Part shown: piece by piece, positions 43,339 through 47,387 of the stretch
Position numbering within the stretch: position 1 is the first letter of the stretch
How the letters are laid out: each line of letters opens with the position of its first letter
NCBI GenBank assembly: GCA_024763455.1
Contig: JANTFL010000005.1
Coordinates: forward strand, 1-47,387
Reading direction: 5' to 3'
Length of the DNA: 47,387 nucleotides
Source: Sediminispirochaeta sp.
GTDB lineage: Bacteria > Spirochaetota > Spirochaetia > B11-G9
Position numbers and translations under genes: made by a program
Notes under the pieces: model-generated
Databases searched by the model: none
What the model saw: the letters and a program-made list of their open reading frames with translations, nothing else
Told to the model about the DNA's origin: nothing

Positions 43339-44256
43339 TTACAACTTCTTTTTATAGTAGTTTAAGAAAGATTGTCCCATTCCGGCATACCTGTCGTTTT
43401 CGGCCTTCTCTTTTTCAGTATTCCGCGGCTTAAACCATTTTCGGAAATAGTCGTTGATGTATGTTCTCCGCTGCAGCAGGTTTTTTGTAATAAGCCCGGC
43501 TGAGCCTTGCACATTTTCCAGCACACCTTCAAAAGTCTTGATGCAGACGCCTTTTATTTGTTCTTCGGAAATGGCCATGAGGAGGTTCAGCCTTTCCTCA
43601 AAAACATCTATGGGAAGATTTTTAAAGTTTTCCGGAGCGAGAAGTGTGAGAAAACGATTCTTTCCGGTCCGTTCCCAGCCAAAATCATCATCCCTTCCGG
43701 TTATTTTTAATCCCTCAGTCCACAGATCCGCTTTGTTGTAATCAATAGCAACAATCAGGGGTGATGAATCGGTATCATGATGGACGAGATAATTATTTGG
43801 ATTTCGGTCTTCATCACAAAAGAGCCATCTATTGATAAGATCATTAGCTATAATTGACTTAAATGGTTCTTCCATGTAATTATAGCTGCCGATCTGCATG
43901 GCATTTTTGATATTTTTAGTCGCCCGGTAGTATTTACCTTCGTGCTGAATAAGTACAGTCGGTGCAGCAAGGGTATGCATCATAAAGTCCATGTAGTACG
44001 CTACTTCCTGAACTTTATGCATATACACTTCGTCGTTTTCAATTTCTTTTACCAGCCAGATCTGACCGTCGGTATCAACTGCTCCAGTATAGCTGCGAAT
44101 TTGGGCATAGAAGGGTATTAGCTTTTCATCACCGAACTCATTAAAAGTCAGGTTCTTCATTTTCTCTATAAGGTCATCTATGGAATAATCGAGATACAAG
44201 TAACTTACGAACTCTTTATCTTTAATTTCTTCAGCGGTAGGACTGTATTGAGACAT
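43339..44256 (-). CDS. Putative kinase of the HipA/PI-kinase-like superfamily
   Basis: 305 residues. Candidate ATP-site Lys70 in GQIWLVKEIEND. Catalytic loop CDEDRNPNNYLV (147-158) matches the D-R-x-x-x-N pattern of HipA and PI3/4-kinases (D150, N155), followed by the metal-binding IVAIDYNKAD (D172). These support a phosphotransferase; whether the target is protein, lipid or small molecule is unknown. There is no HipB-like antitoxin, so a HipA toxin role is unlikely. It overlaps the phosphatase gene by 26 nt and has GGAGAG as ribosome site, so the opposing enzymes are probably coupled. Confidence 0.6.
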   Translation of the reverse strand: MSQYSPTAEEIKDKEFVSYLYLDYSIDDLIEKMKNLTFNEFGDEKLIPFYAQIRSYTGAVDTDGQIWLVKEIENDEVYMHKVQEVAYYMDFMMHTLAAPTVLIQHEGKYYRATKNIKNAMQIGSYNYMEEPFKSIIANDLINRWLFCDEDRNPNNYLVHHDTDSSPLIVAIDYNKADLWTEGLKITGRDDDFGWERTGKNRFLTLLAPENFKNLPIDVFEERLNLLMAISEEQIKGVCIKTFEGVLENVQGSAGLITKNLLQRRTYINDYFRKWFKPRNTEKEKAENDRYAGMGQSFLNYYKKKL

Positions 44257-45145
44257 ATGAACTCTCCTTTTCTTCTTTTACACCCAAATTTTCCTTTATT
44301 ACCCCATTATTAATCGTCAGATAAGGAGCAGGGCTTCCTATGCTGCAGTAGAGGATAATATGATTCTTAATACCGATAATATCACGCCATATACCTGTAC
44401 GATTACCTGTTCCCCACATGGGGTTATGACCGACAATAAACGGTGTATCCTCCGGCAGATTTAAACGTTTAAGCATTTTGCGTATATCGTATTCGCCATA
44501 CTCTTTCAGACTTGGATTCCCGCGGAATTCATGAAGCCGATTCCAGACAAGCTGAAAGCGGTAATCTTCATTATCTGCGATATTGATAAGCTCTTCCCTT
44601 GTCGCTCCGCCCCGTATCGGGCCAGCATGTGTGATGACCCATTTATCACCAATAATAAAGTAGGGCAATGCTTCAAAAAATTGTTCCATAGCTTCGACGT
44701 ATTTTTCTCCCCGGTGTTCCAGGAGATAGTTTTTAAACTCAAGTCCCTGTTTTATACCGCTTTTGGCAAGACGTTCATCAAAGGTGTCATGGTTGCCTCT
44801 AATATAGATGATATTTTCTTTATACTTTAAAACAAGACTGAAGATTTCTTCCATCACTTCCAGAGAGGATTGCATCTCTCTCATTTGTCCGGTCTGATCG
44901 TTATGTTCTCCGTCACCAAGAATAATAACAAAGCTTTTCCCTGTTTTAATGTTCTTTTTATTCTGGTCGATAATCGTCCGCAAGTTGTCGATTGCTCCGT
45001 GGAGGTCTCCAATAACGATCGCTTCTTTTTTTACAGAAGACAGATCAAGCAGCCCGCCGGGGTTATCGTGTCTGTCCTTTGGGCGGTATTTGTTGTTTTC
45101 AATTATGTTTATAACTTTACTGATATCATTGGTTGATATACCCAT
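44231..45145 (-). CDS. PPP-family metallophosphatase, Ser/Thr phosphatase-like
   Basis: 304 residues. Metal and phosphate ligands of the calcineurin-like PPP family appear in order: IVIGDLHG (44-50), ILGDGEHND (75-83, replacing the usual GDxVDRG), YIRGNHD (114-120), VITHAGPIRGG and FIVGHNPMWG. All likely metal ligands are kept. The wording of the second motif is atypical for bacterial PPP enzymes. It probably dephosphorylates proteins, and the neighbouring kinase-like gene supports this by inference. Ribosome site AAGGGGA. It follows paralogue D after 15 nt. Confidence 0.78.
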   Translation of the reverse strand: MGISTNDISKVINIIENNKYRPKDRHDNPGGLLDLSSVKKEAIVIGDLHGAIDNLRTIIDQNKKNIKTGKSFVIILGDGEHNDQTGQMREMQSSLEVMEEIFSLVLKYKENIIYIRGNHDTFDERLAKSGIKQGLEFKNYLLEHRGEKYVEAMEQFFEALPYFIIGDKWVITHAGPIRGGATREELINIADNEDYRFQLVWNRLHEFRGNPSLKEYGEYDIRKMLKRLNLPEDTPFIVGHNPMWGTGNRTGIWRDIIGIKNHIILYCSIGSPAPYLTINNGVIKENLGVKEEKESSYVSIQSYR

Positions 45146-45160
45146 AGGTTTGTATTCCCC

Positions 45161-45895
45161 TTATCTTCTTTTGCCCTTACTGGTATCAGTATCTACTATT
45201 TTTTTCATATATGCAATAAATTCTCTTGAGGGTTTTACCTCTCTTTCTTCAGGTTTCAGCCGAACCAGTAATACATGAGGAATGATATCAGTGAGTGATT
45301 TAGTGTTATCGAAGTAAGCTATTCTGATATTAAAGGCATGTTTTGATAAAACACTCTTTCGCAGTTCTGAGCTATGTTCTCCAAGCTGGGTGATTCTGTT
45401 AAGAATTTCAAGAATGGACTCATTGATGTAATCGAATTGGTCCTTTTCAACATCCAGAAATTTTCCTAGATTGTTGAGATCCACAATATCCAGGGGATAG
45501 ATAGAGTACCCTTCGTCAGGTTTATAAAAGCAGTATTCAATAATGCCGAGAACAGAGAGGAGGACTTTTCTGTATATTTGGCCTGGATGCCAGAAGGAGA
45601 GGAGTTCGAAAGCTCTCCTCAACAGATAATTATTCGGTTTAATAACGGAAAAGAGAAGCCGTGGATCCCTGTCTTTAATCAGCATATCCACAACCCATCG
45701 GTTATTCGTTTCGATAAGTTTTAAAAAAAGATAGTAATTACTGCTCGTAATACCGACATGGCTCAGATAATTGCTGAATCCGATACTGGATTCAACTTGT
45801 TGAGGTGTTTGAGCACCGAATATACCATCAAGTATTGTATGACGATTTTTTGTAATTATTTCATCGTAGTCGTTTGTCAGTAGTATATCGCTCAT
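45161..45895 (-). CDS. Paralogue D of the uncharacterised helical protein family
   Basis: 244 residues, on the strand opposite to A-C and first gene of the kinase/phosphatase operon. Shared blocks: SNYYLFLKLIETNNRWVVDMLIKDRDP, VIKPNNYLLRRAFELLSFWHPGQIYRK, DEGYSIYPLDIVDLNNLGKFLDVEKDQ, NESILEILNRITQL, AFNIRIAYFDNTKSLTDIIPHVLLVR. Basic C-terminal tail KGKRR. Ribosome site AGAGGA. A sigma-28-like promoter lies just upstream, so this copy may be expressed with late flagellar genes. Confidence 0.84.
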   Translation of the reverse strand: MSDILLTNDYDEIITKNRHTILDGIFGAQTPQQVESSIGFSNYLSHVGITSSNYYLFLKLIETNNRWVVDMLIKDRDPRLLFSVIKPNNYLLRRAFELLSFWHPGQIYRKVLLSVLGIIEYCFYKPDEGYSIYPLDIVDLNNLGKFLDVEKDQFDYINESILEILNRITQLGEHSSELRKSVLSKHAFNIRIAYFDNTKSLTDIIPHVLLVRLKPEEREVKPSREFIAYMKKIVDTDTSKGKRR

Positions 45896-45913
45896 TATAG
45901 TCCTCTGTATTCC

Positions 45914-45940
45914 TTATCGGTACGAAGTGCTATCAGTTTA
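45914..45940 (-). promoter_or_regulatory. Sigma-28 (FliA-type) promoter of the paralogue D/phosphatase/kinase/pseudokinase operon
   Basis: Minus strand TAAA (45940-45937), 15-nt spacer, ACCGATAA (45921-45914): 4/4 and 7/8 matches to the enterobacterial flagellar consensus TAAA-N15-GCCGATAA at exact spacing, the best in the window. It lies 18 nt before the start codon. Confidence 0.68.
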
Positions 45941-45997
45941 AATTAATATGAAATAAAATCTAAGAATATATAGATATACGTCCGAAATGTAAAAAAG

Positions 45998-47387
45998 ATG
46001 ACGAGAAGTGAAACAACAAAACAGCTCAATGATCTTGATGAATACTTCCGGGTCCATGGATGGTGTACCCAGATGAGTCAGAAGATAGCCTCCTTTATGG
46101 ACAGAATGACTGGAAATGATCAAAAGTATGTCCGGGAATGGGCATATGCGACCCTTGAACATAAAAATATTGAAAGTGCAACACAAATTCTGGCTATTAT
46201 TCTTTTAAAACTCATTGATACTTCAGACAAAGAGTTAATCAGGCTTCTCTACACGGTTCTTTCAGGGAGACTTACTTACGAAGATTTTAATAGTTTGAGT
46301 TTATATATCTTTAAAGGGAAACCCCCTCTTTCAAAGGATCTTTTCTATAACATTACCGAGAGGGTTTTTCTTAATAAAAAAACTGCATTACTAAAAGCTT
46401 TGTCGGTTACATCTATTATTTCGGAAGCTGACCCTGAATTAACCATTTTTTATATGACTATGCTCCTCTGCCGTGTTGATTTAAACAATGAGAACAGGGC
46501 GATGCTGAACCTGCTCCTCTACTGTATTGATGCAGATATACCAGCTGAAGTGGCATCGAGTGTCCGGACGTATCTTCTCTCGATTAAAGACATCCTTGAA
46601 GAAATATTTTCATCTGAAAATAGCCCCGAAGTTCAAGAGGTTGTAGAAAAAGTAAAAATACAGATGGAGAGAGAGTCACGGGATCACGGGTTTATTTCGA
46701 TTAAAACCAAAGATACTGATACAGACTTTAAAGATGAAGATTTATCCCGGGAGAATGATTTCCAGATTCCTCCCGGGGTTGAAAAACAGGTTGTGAATTC
46801 GGAGAACCCGGTTTTTACTCTTGAGGAATCATCTGTTGCGGGGATTGCTGTAAATGATCCTGCAGAAAAAAAGGCTTCAGTCCTAGGTGTTGATACTCCT
46901 TCGAAAGAATCCACCGAATATGGTGATGGGGAAAGCTTTTTACAAGATACAGCCCCGGAGTCTCCGGCAATACCTGCCCAAGAACCTGTCCAGGAACAAA
47001 ATACAAAAACTATTTCCAATCCTGCTTTGGAAAAGGCAGTAACTTCACCGGAGAATGAAACAAAGAAAAAAAGTATAGAAAAAACTCATGAAGCAGGAAA
47101 GAATCAGAACAGAAAAACTAAAAAGGAAGAGACAGTAGACGATTTTCTTCATAAAACCTCTGAATCACCCCTTTCATCTCCTCTGCCTGATGAAACCGAT
47201 GAACGCTTTGAGCTTAAATTAAGAAAATTCACGCTTACTGAGCTCCTATCAGATAGGAGATCAGAGCATAAAACGCTGAAATCAAGAAAAAAGTTGGATC
47301 GAAACAACCACCGCAAAACGGGAAATCGGGTCAGAATTCTTTTTCCGGCTGTTGTTCTCACCGTTATCGCGGTGACAGGCTGGTTTT
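45998..47387 (+). CDS. Membrane-anchored protein of unknown function (runs off the right edge)
   Basis: The frame is open from ATG 45998 to the window end, 463 residues so far; an in-frame stop at 45971-45973 makes this the first ATG. Residues 1-220 are helical (LDEYFRVHGWCTQMSQKIASF, NITERVFLNKKTALLKALSV) with no family I recognise. Residues 220-400 are an acidic, Pro/Ser/Glu-rich disordered linker. A basic stretch leads into a hydrophobic segment (ILFPAVVLTVIAVTGWF) at the edge, probably a transmembrane helix with a further domain outside the window. Divergent from paralogue D. Ribosome site is weak (AAAAAAG). Confidence 0.8.
   Translation, partial: MTRSETTKQLNDLDEYFRVHGWCTQMSQKIASFMDRMTGNDQKYVREWAYATLEHKNIESATQILAIILLKLIDTSDKELIRLLYTVLSGRLTYEDFNSLSLYIFKGKPPLSKDLFYNITERVFLNKKTALLKALSVTSIISEADPELTIFYMTMLLCRVDLNNENRAMLNLLLYCIDADIPAEVASSVRTYLLSIKDILEEIFSSENSPEVQEVVEKVKIQMERESRDHGFISIKTKDTDTDFKDEDLSRENDFQIPPGVEKQVVNSENPVFTLEESSVAGIAVNDPAEKKASVLGVDTPSKESTEYGDGESFLQDTAPESPAIPAQEPVQEQNTKTISNPALEKAVTSPENETKKKSIEKTHEAGKNQNRKTKKEETVDDFLHKTSESPLSSPLPDETDERFELKLRKFTLTELLSDRRSEHKTLKSRKKLDRNNHRKTGNRVRILFPAVVLTVIAVTGWF

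Noticed and set aside
43339..44256. HipA-type toxin of a HipBA toxin-antitoxin pair
   Set aside because: No small DNA-binding HipB-like gene is adjacent; the neighbours are a phosphatase and a pseudokinase.
1..47387. CRISPR arrays, insertion sequences, prophage genes or integrase/att sites
   Set aside because: I saw no regularly spaced repeats, transposase or phage motifs; gene content and style are uniform.

Overview
The window comes from a spirochaete of the Treponema/Spirochaeta type. It encodes two FlaA-type filament sheath proteins with export signals, two FlaB-type core flagellins, an flgN-flgK-flgL-fliW-csrA operon, FliD and FlaG, together with several conserved but uncharacterised genes. 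Base composition is moderate (low-to-mid 40s % GC by eye). No transposase, phage gene or CRISPR array is visible. The species is not identified.

Layout. 1-4764: N-terminal end of secA (minus), then a plus-strand run of lipoprotein, NAD(P)HX repair enzyme (nnr), two small membrane proteins and a Nudix hydrolase. 4761-14529: glycogen genes glgC and glgA (minus) flank the MrfA/MrfB-type DNA-repair pair (plus); glgA ends a trxB-nagZ-GNAT-glgA operon. 14606-18987: late flagellar operon flgN-flgK-flgL-fliW-csrA behind a sigma-28-like promoter. 18974-21399: minus operon of an 89-aa protein, tsaE (apparent CTG start), tsaB and an HD-GYP phosphodiesterase. 21409-30061: flagellar minus-strand block (PilZ protein, unknown helical protein, fliD, flaG, two flagellins, TPR protein, PilZ protein). 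30065-32214: 6S RNA, zapA, a coiled-coil gene, rplT, rpmI and infC. 32260-37090: a membrane protein, fba, then flaA-flaA-ompA-like. 37087-39350: tatD, tRNA-Leu(UAA) and mtlD. 39426-47387: an uncharacterised cluster.

How it fits together. Flagellin output appears controlled at several levels that can be read from the DNA: sigma-28-like promoters before flgN and the distal flagellin; paired GGA-loop hairpins (CsrA-type sites) in the leaders of both flagellin genes, one of each pair overlapping the Shine-Dalgarno; and fliW and csrA in the same window. Two PilZ proteins and an HD-GYP enzyme suggest c-di-GMP control nearby. By contrast the sheath genes (flaA) have an exact consensus sigma-70 promoter.

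The best candidate for an undescribed system is 39426-47387. Four paralogues of an unrecognised helical protein family (three in tandem on plus, one on minus) surround an operon encoding a PPP-type phosphatase, a HipA/PI-kinase-like enzyme and a degenerate protein kinase. The minus operon is preceded by the best sigma-28-type promoter in the window (TAAA-N15-ACCGATAA), which suggests a motility-linked phospho-signalling module. A divergent gene for a cytosolic-domain-plus-membrane-anchor protein runs off the right edge.

A second general pattern is that several genes lack a Shine-Dalgarno and have a promoter -10 box only 6-9 nt upstream of the start codon, suggesting leaderless mRNAs.
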